A DNA stretch of 47,895 bases from an uncultured Acidobacteriia bacterium (GCA_903875575.1 CAIQWJ010000036.1:1-47895), one strand, 5' to 3'. Positions 9,149 through 17,582 are shown, counted from the first letter of the stretch. Numbers and translations: made by a program. Notes: a model not told the origin generated them from the letters alone.

Positions 9149-10534
9149 GTGCAACTGAAGCCTGACGAAGCGGATGAAGTGGCTGGGGCGGGGCTCGGCT
9201 TTAATCACAACCAGACAGCGGCTTCGGATGAACCCGGCGACGAACCGGTTGCCGAGCAACAGGAAGAAATCGAGTTGAAGCCGGATGAGACTGAAGAAGT
9301 GGCTGGCGCAGGTTGGAATAACCACAATCAGACAGCGGCTTCGGATGAAGTCGGTGCGGAAGCAGCCGCGGAGCAGCAGGAAGAGATCTAACTGAAGCCG
9401 GATGAAGCGGATGACGTGGCGGGTGCTGGGCTTATCGGCAACCACAATCAGACAGCGGCTTCGGATGAACCCGGCGACGAACCGGTTGCCGAGCAACAGG
9501 AAGAAATCGAGTTGAAGCCGGACGAGACTGAAGAAGTGGCTGGCGCAGGCTGGAATAACCACAATCAGACGGCGGCCACGGATGAAGTCGGTGCGGAAGC
9601 AGCCGCGGAGCAGCAGGAAGAGATCGAACTGAAGCCGGATGAAGCGGATGACGTGGCGGGTGCTGGGATTATCGGCAACCACAATCAGACAGCGGCTTCG
9701 GATGAACCCGGCGACGAACCGGTTGCCGAGCAACACGAAGAAATCGAGTTGAGGCCGGATGAGACTGAAGAAGTGGCTGGCGCAGGCTGGAATAACCACA
9801 ATCAGACGGCGGCATCGGATGAAGCTGGCTATGAACCGGTTGCCGAGCAACAGGAAGAAATCGAACTGAAGCCGGACGAAGCGGATGAAGTAGCTGGCGC
9901 CGCGCTTACCGCGAACCATAACCAGGCATCGGCCTCTGCTGAGCCCGCTGCCGAGCCGGCTGTGGAGCAGCAGGAAGAGGTCGAACTGAAGCCTGACGAA
10001 GCGGATGAAGTGGCCGGCGCAGGCGGTGCCCCGAACCACAACCAGACGGCGGCCTCCGATGAAGCTGGCGAGGAGCCGGTGGTTGAGCAGCAGGAAGAAA
10101 TCGAACTGAAGCCGGACGAAGCGGATGAAGTGGCCGGTGCAGGCGGTACCCCGAACCACAACCAGACGGCGGCTTCGGATGAATCCGGTGAGGAGCCGGC
10201 TGTGGAGCAACAGGAAGAAATCGAACTGAAGCCGGACGAAGCGGATGAAGTAGCTGGCGCCGCGCTTACCGCGAACCACAATCAGACGGCGGCCTCCGAT
10301 GAAGCTGGCGACGAGCCGGTGGCCGAGCAGCAGGAAGAGATCGAGCTGAAGCCCGACGAGGCGGATGAAGTGGCCGGTGCAGGCGGTTCCCCGAACCACA
10401 ATCAGACGGCGGCTTCGGATGAGCCCGGTGACGAGTCGGCGGTCGAGCAGCAGGAAGAGATCGAACTGAAACCCGACGAAGCGGATGAAGTTGCCGGCGC
10501 GGGGCTTTTGGGCAACCACAACCAGAACGTCTAA
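9149..10534 (+). pseudogene. tandem-leader NHNQ repeat precursor B, interrupted by TAA
   Basis: Twelve units of 39-40 residues fill this frame, each with a leader block (ELKPDEADEVAGAG or ELKPDETEEVAGAG), a variable two to four residues (LGF, WN, LIG, IIG, LTA, GAP, GTP, GSP, LLG), NHNQ, then a TAASDE...EQQEEI linker. No Cys is present and Glu/Asp dominate. The TAA at 9389-9391 replaces the GAA found at the same place in sister units. After it the frame is open to 10534; a GTG at 9416 could restart translation but would begin inside a leader block. The true start is unclear: GTG 9149 opens at QLKPDE without a good ribosome binding site, and ATG 9080 lies further up in sequence that does not look like coding. 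With the C39 exporter upstream, release of many short peptides is a plausible inference. Confidence 0.72.
9152..10525 (+). repeat. array of 117/120-bp tandem repeats, partly in 237-bp dimers
   Basis: Units of 120 bp (40 codons) and 117 bp (39 codons, the WNNHNQ type) alternate in the first half. 9212-9448 and 9449-9685 are nearly identical 237-bp dimers and a third partial copy starts at 9686. From about 9840 the units are all 120 bp. Each coding period is conserved, so the repeat expanded as coding sequence. The near identity of the dimers indicates recent duplication or gene conversion. Confidence 0.88.
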
Positions 10535-10614
10535 CAGGGTGTCTAAGACGTAAATTTGAGCGCTGTACCGTAAAGTCGCGGTTCGGTGAGTGTCGTCGGA
10601 TCAACCGGTCGCGA

Positions 10615-11733
10615 TCAGGCGACAGAACGCCGTTCCAGCAGTTGATGGCAACGCTCCAGATTCGGGTGATCCGGATGCAGCGTCCGCTCAAAGACGATGA
10701 GCGAGGCCGCGAGGATACCTCTCGCTTCGACCGAACTCTCCACCGGCAGCAGTGAGGCCAGATTCATCGCCGATAAAGCTGTATCCGGGTGGTTCGTGCC
10801 CAGTAACGAAGTCTTCAGCGCCAGGGAACGCCGGGCCAGCACTATCGCCTGTGCCCGGTTGCCCTGCGCGTTTTCCACCAGCGCCAAATTGTGCAGCGTG
10901 GCCGCTACCTCGTAGTGTTCCGGCCCCAGAGTCTTTTCAAATACCTCCAAAGCATGCTCGTAAATCGGGCGCGATTCCATGTAGCGCTTCAGCCCGTCGA
11001 GCACGGCCGCGTAAGCGGTGGCGTCCGCCAGCGTGGCCAGGTGATCTTCACCCAGCAGGTCACGGCGAATCTCCCACGCGCGGCGCGCTGGCTCCTCTGC
11101 CTCGCGAAACAGGCCGCGGGCGTGGCGAAGGCCCCCGATGTTGTGGAGCACGGCGGCCAGCATGGATTGACGACTCGCGCCCTCCGACTGGCCTTCCGCA
11201 AACGCCAGAGCCTTTTCATAAGCTGCCGCGCCGCGCTCGAACCAGCCCGCATATTTGCACAACATGCCGAGATTGTTCCAGGCGATGGAGCATTCGGCGG
11301 GTTTGGCGGGGCTGCCGTCAGGCAGTGCAGTGGCGAGTTCGATCTGGCGTACAGCGTGCGTCTCTGCTTTCGCATATTCACCGAGTTGGCGGAGCGCGGT
11401 GACGAGGAGTCCCAGCGCGCGCAAACGGAGCTGTTCACCGGATTTGCCGCCGTTCCCAGGCAGGAGGGACTCAATGGCTGTCAGCGAGGCCTCCGCGCAG
11501 GTCAGGGCTTCCGCAAATGCGCCGGCTGGTTCGAAGATGTTGCCGAGGGCGAACCACAGAAAGGCGAGGCGCGGGGATGTGGGCGGGGGATCGCCATTGA
11601 GCAGTGTGACGGCCTCACGGCAGATTTGCGTTGCCTGCGCGAGGTTCCCCGAGGTCTGCAGGTCGGCTGCCTCGGCCTTCAGGGAAAGAGCACGCGTCAG
11701 AGTGCTGGGCGGGGGATCGGGTGCGGGCAGCAT
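10615..11733 (-). CDS. kinesin-light-chain-like TPR protein
   Basis: This 372-residue protein consists almost wholly of tetratricopeptide repeats, which act in protein-protein contacts. Repeats with kinesin-light-chain spacing are clear: ATLHNLALVENAQGNRAQAIVLARRSLALKTSLLG-type blocks, GPEHYEVA and NHPDTA loops. No signal peptide, membrane helix or catalytic domain is visible, so it is probably cytoplasmic. It points toward the repeat precursor array, with 80 bases between the convergent stops. A partner cannot be named; a link to the peptide locus is only positional. Confidence 0.72.
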   Translation of the reverse strand: MLPAPDPPPSTLTRALSLKAEAADLQTSGNLAQATQICREAVTLLNGDPPPTSPRLAFLWFALGNIFEPAGAFAEALTCAEASLTAIESLLPGNGGKSGEQLRLRALGLLVTALRQLGEYAKAETHAVRQIELATALPDGSPAKPAECSIAWNNLGMLCKYAGWFERGAAAYEKALAFAEGQSEGASRQSMLAAVLHNIGGLRHARGLFREAEEPARRAWEIRRDLLGEDHLATLADATAYAAVLDGLKRYMESRPIYEHALEVFEKTLGPEHYEVAATLHNLALVENAQGNRAQAIVLARRSLALKTSLLGTNHPDTALSAMNLASLLPVESSVEARGILAASLIVFERTLHPDHPNLERCHQLLERRSVA

Positions 11734-11958
11734 CGCTTCATTGAGATTACTATGTGATGCGGTGGAATAGTGGGGCCGTCAGAAGAGAGGAACGGAGCCA
11801 TTGCACAATCCTGCCCGAACGGCCTTTCCTGCGGACCGATCATCCATGCAGCGTGGGGAACGGAAAAGCCGCTTCCGCGAAGCTTCACGCGGAAACGGCG
11901 GATACCTTCAACGATCCGGCTCGGGATCGGGCCCGATGCCGTCTGGTCAGCTGCGGAT

Positions 11959-12147
11959 TTAAGCGCGGGCCGCTGCCTTTTGCGCGGCCTTCTTCTCTTT
12001 CCGGGGCAGACGTGCCTTATTCTTTGGCGCCAGCTTTGGTATTCTTACGGGCTTCTTCGACGGCGTGGCTCCCGCGAGCGGCGCGGTGCTTGCTGACGCA
12101 GTCGCCGCGTTCTCTTTCACTACTGGTGTCTCTTTTTCTTTTGACAA
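11959..12147 (-). CDS. small Lys/Ala/Pro-rich basic protein
   Basis: A 62-residue frame opens with TTG (MSKEKETP) behind a GGGGAGG-type site and ends with a run of Lys, Ala and Arg (KEKKAAQKAAARA). The composition is strongly basic and low in complexity, as in small nucleic-acid-binding proteins, but there is no domain I recognise. Support rests on the ribosome binding site and composition, so it may not be a real gene. About 225 bases between it and the TPR gene hold nothing I can assign. Confidence 0.4.
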   Translation of the reverse strand: MSKEKETPVVKENAATASASTAPLAGATPSKKPVRIPKLAPKNKARLPRKEKKAAQKAAARA

Positions 12148-12229
12148 GTGCGCGAACCTCCCCTCAACTGTAGCCTGCCTGTGCTCGTGGGCCGTGAAGA
12201 AGCTGTAATTTCAGACCAATATATGTCGC

Positions 12230-12272
12230 AAAAAAAGACCGGTTCCGTGAGCGATTTGCCCACGGAACCGGT
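12230..12272 (-). terminator. Rho-independent terminator of the esterase gene
   Basis: Read on the minus strand, a perfect 12-bp stem (12261-12272 with 12238-12249, ACCGGTTCCGTG type) closes an 11-base loop and runs into seven T. It begins 26 bases beyond the esterase stop at 12299. Confidence 0.92.
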
Positions 12273-12298
12273 TGGATGACTTCGAGTGACGAAGTGCC

Positions 12299-13615
12299 TT
12301 ACTTCTGGAACAGAGACGGCGCCAGTTCGTTCAGGTAGATGCGCCAGTTGGACCACGTGTGGCCCCCGGTGCTCTCCGTGTAGTGATAGTTGATGCCGAC
12401 CTTCTCCAACTGAGCGGCAAGGTTCTGGCCCTGTGCGACTTTCACGACCGGGTCGTCTTTACCGTGGCCGACATAGTAATACTTCACGCCGGCCTTCTTG
12501 AGGTCAGTCAGCTTATCGCTGATGTCAGCCGCAGTGCCCATACTGAAGACGCCGACGTAGCTGAAGGATTCCGGATGCGCGCTTGTGGCCGCGACTGTGT
12601 GGCCGCCACCCATGGACAGGCCGGCGATGGCGCGGCTGTCTTTGTTTGCGATGGTGCGGTAGTTTTTGTCGACGTAGGGAATCACGTCCTTCACCAGGCT
12701 TTCCGGGAAAGCGCCGCCGAACGGATTGCCACCACCGCCGCCGCGACCTGAACCGCCGGGAGCACCAGCGCCGGGAGCACCAGCACCACGGCCGCCGTTG
12801 CCGGAAGCGCCGGGTGCGCCGCCACGGCCACCCGCGAATGCGCCGACCACTCCGACTTCACCGGGATTGCCGGTTGCGCCGACGTTCTGGCCAGGGATCA
12901 CGCCGTAGCCGGGTGCCATCTTCTGATTCGCGTTGCCGTTGGTCATGACGACCAGCATTGGCTTCGCTTTCTTTGCGGCGATCAGGTTGTCCATGATCAC
13001 GCTGGCGCGGCCCATGTTGTTCCAGGCGTCTTCGTCGCCGCCTGCACCGTGGAGGAGATAAAGAACCGGGTACCGTTCCGTCGACTTGTCATACCCAGCC
13101 GGCGTGTAGACGTACATGCGGCGGTTGGGAGCGGCGGTAAGGGTGGGCGAATCGTACCAGACGACATTCACGTTGCCGTGCGGGACGTCTTTGATTTTGT
13201 AGGTATCAGAAAGCGGTCCATCGATGATGAAGAAGTTGGAGTAGCGGGTGCCGTCACGCAGGATGTTGGCGTTGGTTGAGTCGAGAAGACTCACGCCGTT
13301 GACGCTGAAGGTATAGGCCCACAACTCAGGTGTCAGCGGGCCGACAGTGGCGGACCAAGTCCCGGTATCGTCTTTAGTCATCTGGACGCCACGGCCGTTG
13401 GGCCAGTCGCCATTGAGAGTGACTTCAGTGGCGTTAGGGGCGCGCAGGCGGAAGGTCACGCGCTGGTCGTCCAGGATCTCGGCAGAGCGCAGGGCCGGTC
13501 CACGGCCGCCGCCTCCCCTGCCGCTGCCACCGGCGGCTCCGGCGGGGGGCCCGGGCTGTTGGGCGGAAAGCGCCATCGCCACGGCGATTGAAATTATTCC
13601 AAGCTTTATCTTCAT
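12299..13615 (-). CDS. secreted esterase with N-terminal E-set domain
   Basis: This 438-residue hydrolase resembles the esterase D/feruloyl esterase families. A signal peptide (MKIKLGIISIAVAMALSAQ) comes first, then a Gly-rich linker, then an immunoglobulin-like E-set or CBM48-type domain (about 45-145; VTFRLRAPNATEVTLNGDW). The alpha/beta-hydrolase follows, with YPVLYLLHGAGG, the nucleophile Ser in GLSMGGGH, Asp in GHGKDDPV and His in STGGHTWSNW. A Gly/Ala/Pro low-complexity insert sits in the middle of the hydrolase domain. It should act on ester-linked plant polymers outside the cytoplasm; the substrate is not known. A paralogue lies at 30293-31420. Confidence 0.85.
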   Translation of the reverse strand: MKIKLGIISIAVAMALSAQQPGPPAGAAGGSGRGGGGRGPALRSAEILDDQRVTFRLRAPNATEVTLNGDWPNGRGVQMTKDDTGTWSATVGPLTPELWAYTFSVNGVSLLDSTNANILRDGTRYSNFFIIDGPLSDTYKIKDVPHGNVNVVWYDSPTLTAAPNRRMYVYTPAGYDKSTERYPVLYLLHGAGGDEDAWNNMGRASVIMDNLIAAKKAKPMLVVMTNGNANQKMAPGYGVIPGQNVGATGNPGEVGVVGAFAGGRGGAPGASGNGGRGAGAPGAGAPGGSGRGGGGGNPFGGAFPESLVKDVIPYVDKNYRTIANKDSRAIAGLSMGGGHTVAATSAHPESFSYVGVFSMGTAADISDKLTDLKKAGVKYYYVGHGKDDPVVKVAQGQNLAAQLEKVGINYHYTESTGGHTWSNWRIYLNELAPSLFQK

Positions 13616-13933
13616 TGCACAATACCTCTTTTACTTTTATGGATCCGACTTTGTCCAGACCGGCGCGCGACAGCACGTCCGGCCTCGTTTTCTACACGGC
13701 CCGGAGGCCCCTGTTTCCGCCAGACGGCGATTCAGGAACGACATCGGCACCATCGTTGAGCGGCTCGCGACCTGGCGCGCCGAGCGGTTTGCCGTCCCCT
13801 ACTCTATCATTTCCATTATTTCGATTTGCTCAACACATCTTTTCGCTGTGCATGGGCATGGTGTCATCTGCGTGGTTGCGCCGGTCAGGTGGGTTGTATA
13901 TGATGGCGGAGATCAAGGAGAAGGGAATTCATC
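13616..13933. other. intergenic region between divergent esterase and SGNH genes
   Basis: These 318 bases separate two divergent secreted-hydrolase genes and should hold both promoters. A GGAGAAGGGA ribosome binding site precedes the ATG at 13934. I see no RNA gene, repeat or small coding frame that I can support. Confidence 0.4.
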
Positions 13934-14878
13934 ATGATTCGTGTGCTTCGTATTTCAGTTTTTTGCGTGGCCCTGACGGCCCACGCTTTCGCGCAGGCGG
14001 GACCGCCCGCCTTTGGTGCCTCCGGCGGACCGGGCCGCGCCGGGTTTGTGGCACCGCCGCCGGTCGTCATCGGGCCTTCGGCACCAGTGCCGCCGGAGGT
14101 GGCGATCCCACGTCCCACGCCTGAGGAACTGACGCAGGTGAACAGGGCGATTCAACAATGGGTCGCGTCGGATAAGTCAGCGAATAAGCCGCTGCTGCAG
14201 AAATTCCAATCGCTGATGCTGTTGCAGCCTCCGCGTTTGAACGTGGCAGCAACATACACGCAGACGGCGCAGCGCATGGGACCCCGTCACCTGGGTTTTG
14301 TGGAAACCGCGAGCAAGGGCAACATCGACCTGCTCCTGGACGGAGACTCGATCACCGATTTCTGGGCCCAGAACGACGCCAACAAGGCGATGTATGAGAA
14401 ATATTTTGGCAGCATGAAGACGGCGAACTTCGGCATTTCCGGCGACACCACGCAGGGACTTCTCTGGGGCCTGAAAAACGGCGAAGGCCAGGGCTTCCAG
14501 CCGAAGGCCATCATGCTGATGATCGGGACGAATAATTCGGGGTCGTCGAGTGCGGCGGAAATTGCAGAAGGCGTGGGGGCGGTTGTGATGGAGATGCGGA
14601 AGGACTTTCCGGATGCGAAAATTCTGCTGCTGGCGATTTTCCCGCGCAGCACGCCGGGCGATCCGATTCGCGACAAGCTCGCTGAAACGAACCGGATTGT
14701 CTCAAAGCTTGACGATCAGAAGCATGTTTTCTATCTGGATATCGGCGCGAAGTTCCTGGACGAGAAAGGCGTGTTTTTGCCGGAATCTTTCCGGCCCGAT
14801 AACCTGCACCCGCTGGCCAAAGGCTATGACATCTGGGGCGCGGCGGTGAAGGACAAACTCGCGGAACTGATGAAATAA
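13934..14878 (+). CDS. secreted SGNH/GDSL hydrolase
   Basis: This 314-residue protein begins with a signal peptide (MIRVLRISVFCVALTAHAFAQ) and a Pro/Gly-rich stretch. The SGNH blocks are in order: GDSIT with the nucleophile Ser near 139, the Gly block FGISGDTTQGLLWGL, the Asn block IGTNNSGS, and Asp-His in PDNLHPLAKGYDIW. This is the platelet-activating-factor-acetylhydrolase/sialate-esterase-like branch, acting on acyl or acetyl esters outside the cytoplasm. It is divergent from the esterase at 12299-13615, which hints at shared use in polymer breakdown. Confidence 0.85.
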   Translation: MIRVLRISVFCVALTAHAFAQAGPPAFGASGGPGRAGFVAPPPVVIGPSAPVPPEVAIPRPTPEELTQVNRAIQQWVASDKSANKPLLQKFQSLMLLQPPRLNVAATYTQTAQRMGPRHLGFVETASKGNIDLLLDGDSITDFWAQNDANKAMYEKYFGSMKTANFGISGDTTQGLLWGLKNGEGQGFQPKAIMLMIGTNNSGSSSAAEIAEGVGAVVMEMRKDFPDAKILLLAIFPRSTPGDPIRDKLAETNRIVSKLDDQKHVFYLDIGAKFLDEKGVFLPESFRPDNLHPLAKGYDIWGAAVKDKLAELMK

Positions 14879-14906
14879 CCAATTCATCAGGCCACCCGGC
14901 GGGGCG

Positions 14907-14948
14907 GTGACTTTAGTCACTGCGCAGAATAACATTCGGCTCTATTCT
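14907..14948 (+). promoter_or_regulatory. Crp/Fnr-type palindrome and -10 box before the 4Fe-4S protein gene
   Basis: The palindrome GTGAC-TTTA-GTCAC (14907-14920) has Fnr-type half-site spacing. A -10 box TATTCT lies at 14943-14948, which puts the palindrome centre about 41.5 bases before the expected start point, the class II activator position. The same layout recurs before 16162 and 17583. Confidence 0.78.
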
Positions 14949-14971
14949 CAGATTTGGGATGAAGAGACGAA

Positions 14972-16066
14972 ATGCCCGCCACGTCTGAAGTAACGTCTGA
15001 AGTGACAACGGCCCCGAAGGCCGCAGTGGCCCCGAGGGCCGCAGTTCCGCGCAAAAAGAAGCTCCTGAACCGTGCCGCCGCGGATTTTTCGCAGCCACTG
15101 CGGCACGCCGTTCAGTTTGCGTTTCTGCTCCTGAACCTTTGGATCGGAATCCAGTTCTACCTGTTCGTGCGGTATTACGAAACTGGCGGCCAGGGTTTCC
15201 GGGTCGACCGGCCTGCGGGCGTGGAAGGCTGGCTGCCGATCGCGTCGCTGATGAATCTGAAGGCGCTGGTCTTCACAGGGCGGCTGCCTGAGACTCACCC
15301 GGCGGGGGCTCTATTGCTGATTGCGTTCCTGCTGGCGTCGTGGCTGTTCCGCAAGAGTTTCTGCGGCTGGCTCTGCCCGGTCGGAACGGTGTCCGAGTAT
15401 TTGTGGCGGCTTGGTCGCAGGGTTTTCCGTCGCAACTTCCGCCTGCCCCGTGCGCTGGACATCGTGCTGCGTGGAATCAAATACATTCTGATGGGTTTGT
15501 TCGTCTACGTAGTGGCGGACATGTCCGTGACGGGTATTCGCCAGTTTCTCGACGGGCCCTACGGCATCGTTGCCGACGTGAAAATGCTCAATCTCTTTCG
15601 TGAACTGGGGCTGGCCGGCGGGATTGTGATGGCTGTCCTGGTAGTGGGCTCCGTGCTGGTACAGAACTTCTGGTGCCGCTATTTCTGCCCGTACGGAGCG
15701 TTGATGGGGCTGGTATCTCTTGCCAGTCCGCTCCGCATCCGTCGCGATCAGGATTTGTGCATCGATTGCGCGAAGTGCGCCAAAGCGTGCCCCTCCGCGC
15801 TACCAGTGGATCGGCTGATCACCATCCGGTCCGCGGAATGCCTTGGGTGTATGCAGTGTGTGGCGGCGTGCCCGGCGGAGGGCGCATTGTTTCTCTCGGC
15901 CCCGCAGCGCCGTAAGGTTTCGGCATGGGCGATCGCGGCAGGTGTGGCAACTTTATTTCTGGGGACGTATGTCTGTGCGCGGTGGGCCGGGCACTGGAAT
16001 ACCAATCTGCCGGAGCGCGTTTATTTCGAGCTCGTCCCGCAGGCCGATCAGCTCTCGCATCCCTGA
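14972..16066 (+). CDS. membrane 4Fe-4S protein (NapH/CcoG/YccM-like)
   Basis: This 364-residue membrane iron-sulfur protein has a basic cytoplasmic start, helices at about 48-70, 108-128, 172-195 and 212-232, two polyferredoxin signatures in loops (CGWLCPVG, CRYFCPYG), two ferredoxin motifs CIDCAKCAKACP and CLGCMQCVAACP, and a final helix. Proteins of this build pass electrons between the quinone pool and redox partners. Its promoter is shared in design with the NnrS-like and NO-reductase genes, so it probably supplies electrons or redox sensing for NO removal. That link is inferred from promoter and position. The N-terminal PKAAVAPRAAVP stretch is low complexity. Confidence 0.82.
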   Translation: MPATSEVTSEVTTAPKAAVAPRAAVPRKKKLLNRAAADFSQPLRHAVQFAFLLLNLWIGIQFYLFVRYYETGGQGFRVDRPAGVEGWLPIASLMNLKALVFTGRLPETHPAGALLLIAFLLASWLFRKSFCGWLCPVGTVSEYLWRLGRRVFRRNFRLPRALDIVLRGIKYILMGLFVYVVADMSVTGIRQFLDGPYGIVADVKMLNLFRELGLAGGIVMAVLVVGSVLVQNFWCRYFCPYGALMGLVSLASPLRIRRDQDLCIDCAKCAKACPSALPVDRLITIRSAECLGCMQCVAACPAEGALFLSAPQRRKVSAWAIAAGVATLFLGTYVCARWAGHWNTNLPERVYFELVPQADQLSHP

Positions 16067-16096
16067 AAAATAAGCCGCGAAATCATTTTTCGCGGA

Positions 16097-16138
16097 GTGA
16101 CTTCAGTCACTGACTGTTTGCCGGAAAAGCCATATTCT
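16097..16138 (+). promoter_or_regulatory. Crp/Fnr-type palindrome and -10 box before the NnrS-like gene
   Basis: The palindrome GTGAC-TTCA-GTCAC (16097-16110) is followed by TATTCT at 16133-16138. The distance from palindrome start to -10 box is 36 bases, identical to that at 14907. Confidence 0.8.
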
Positions 16139-16161
16139 CGGTTCAGAGAGGCAAACGAAAC

Positions 16162-17511
16162 ATGGACAACAACAAGGCAGAGACCCGCACTCCTGCGGTT
16201 CATCGCGAGGTGCAGTTACAGCGCGCAGTGATGGCGTATATCGTAACGGGCATCGTTTTCATGCTGCTGCCGGGAACATTTCTGGGTGTTTGGAATTTGA
16301 TCTCCATCAGCAACCGGCACCAGCTGGATACGCTGTCACCGGCGTGGCTTCAGGCACACGGGCATGCGCAGATCTACGGCTGGATCGGAACCTTCATTAT
16401 CGGGATCGGCTTCTATTCGTTGTCGAAGATGGGGCAGTTGCCGCCGTTTGCGGTAAGGCGCGCCTGGACCGCCTACGGATTGTGGGCGGCCGGCGTCACG
16501 CTGCGGTGGGGGGCGAATGTCACCGGGTGGCATTGGAGGATCGCGCTGCCGGTGTCCGCCGCGCTGGAACTGGCGGGATTTCTGACTTTCTTCGCGACTG
16601 TTTCCCGGCACAAAGCGAATCCGGGTGCTCCGCGAAAACCGAAGGAGCCGTGGATGCTGGTGGTCATTGCGGGCACCTGCGGCTTTCTATTTGCGTTGCT
16701 GATGAACGTTTTTACCACTTGTCAGGCGGCGTGGCTCGGTGTGACTCCCGCTGTTCCCCATGCGCTCGATCAGCGGATGCTGGTCATTCCCGTGTGGGTT
16801 TTCCTGGTGCCGACGGTGTGGGGTTTCAACGCACGCTGGCTCCCGGTCTTCGTGGGACTGCAGGGCGCGAATGGCAAGCAGTTGCTGGCGGCAACGGGGC
16901 TGGGGTGGCTGGGGGTTCTGCTTGCGCTGAGCGGGTATTCGCTGGTTGCGGCTGTCCTGTTCCTCATAGCGGCAGCGGTGGCCACGTTCGCGCTGCGCAT
17001 TTTTCATCGCCCGGTGAAGGCGGCGAAGACGACGGGCGTGCATGGCTCATTCCCATGGTTTGTGCGGTTCGCGTATCTGTGGCTGGGTGTTGCGGGCGTG
17101 CTGACGGTGTGGGCTGCGGCGGCGGATCATGCCGGAGGAATCTGGGGAGCATCCCGGCATTCCGTCACCGTGGGTTTTCTGGGCGTCATGGTATTCGCGA
17201 TCGGGCAGAGGATCCTGCCTGCGTTTTGCGGCGCGCGGGTCCTCTTCAGCAAACGAGCCATGCTGGCGTCACTCGTGCTGCTGAATGTGGGCTGCGCTTT
17301 GCGGGTGAGTTCGGAAATTCCGGCGTACGAAGGGTTTCTGTATGCGCAGCTGTTTTGGCGGATACTGCCGATCTCAGCGGTCACTGAGCTTACGGCGGTG
17401 AGTGTTTTTGCGGCCAATCTGCTGGTGACTTTCTGCCGGCCGCCCGCGCATTTGAGCGTGGAGGCACCGCGCCCTGCACCTGGAGTATTTGCATCGGTAA
17501 TCGCACGGTGA
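16162..17511 (+). CDS. NnrS-like multi-helix membrane protein
   Basis: This 449-residue protein has about twelve transmembrane helices and conserved His motifs: QAHGHAQIYGWIGTFIIGIGF near 68 and SRHSVTVGFLGVMVFAIGQRILP near 335. These match the NnrS family, heme- and copper-containing membrane proteins tied to resistance to nitrosative stress. The ATG at 16162 follows AGAGAGG. The stop TGA (17509-17511) lies inside the palindrome of the next promoter, so the NO-reductase gene can be switched on from within the end of this gene. The alternative label is a heme-copper-oxidase subunit I-like protein, but the motifs fit NnrS better. Confidence 0.72.
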   Translation: MDNNKAETRTPAVHREVQLQRAVMAYIVTGIVFMLLPGTFLGVWNLISISNRHQLDTLSPAWLQAHGHAQIYGWIGTFIIGIGFYSLSKMGQLPPFAVRRAWTAYGLWAAGVTLRWGANVTGWHWRIALPVSAALELAGFLTFFATVSRHKANPGAPRKPKEPWMLVVIAGTCGFLFALLMNVFTTCQAAWLGVTPAVPHALDQRMLVIPVWVFLVPTVWGFNARWLPVFVGLQGANGKQLLAATGLGWLGVLLALSGYSLVAAVLFLIAAAVATFALRIFHRPVKAAKTTGVHGSFPWFVRFAYLWLGVAGVLTVWAAAADHAGGIWGASRHSVTVGFLGVMVFAIGQRILPAFCGARVLFSKRAMLASLVLLNVGCALRVSSEIPAYEGFLYAQLFWRILPISAVTELTAVSVFAANLLVTFCRPPAHLSVEAPRPAPGVFASVIAR

Positions 17512-17549
17512 CCAAAGTCACTGCGGTCAAACGGTTTTACAACTAATCT
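17508..17549 (+). promoter_or_regulatory. Crp/Fnr-type palindrome and -10 box before the NO reductase gene
   Basis: The palindrome GTGAC-CAAA-GTCAC (17508-17521) is followed by TAATCT at 17544-17549, again exactly 36 bases from the palindrome start. The palindrome overlaps the stop codon of the NnrS-like gene. Confidence 0.8.
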
Positions 17550-17582
17550 GAATCTTGCATGACGCCGTGGGAGGCAAAATCA

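Noticed and set aside
9131-10519. A 462-codon open frame on the minus strand across array B
   Set aside because: It mirrors the repeat units because the coding repeat has a fixed 120-bp period and no stop in the antisense phase. It has no ribosome binding site or recognisable domain, and a similar mirror frame exists opposite array A.
9152-10525. CRISPR array
   Set aside because: The repeats are 117-120 bp, contiguous and coding, with no unique spacers and no cas genes.
547-10534. Stop-codon recoding to explain the in-frame stops
   Set aside because: The stops are of two kinds (TAG and TAA), normal genes here end with the same codons, and at 9389 the sister repeat shows plain GAA. Nonsense mutation is simpler.
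10535-10614. Terminator between array B and the TPR gene
   Set aside because: I looked for a stem followed by T residues and found none in these 80 bases.
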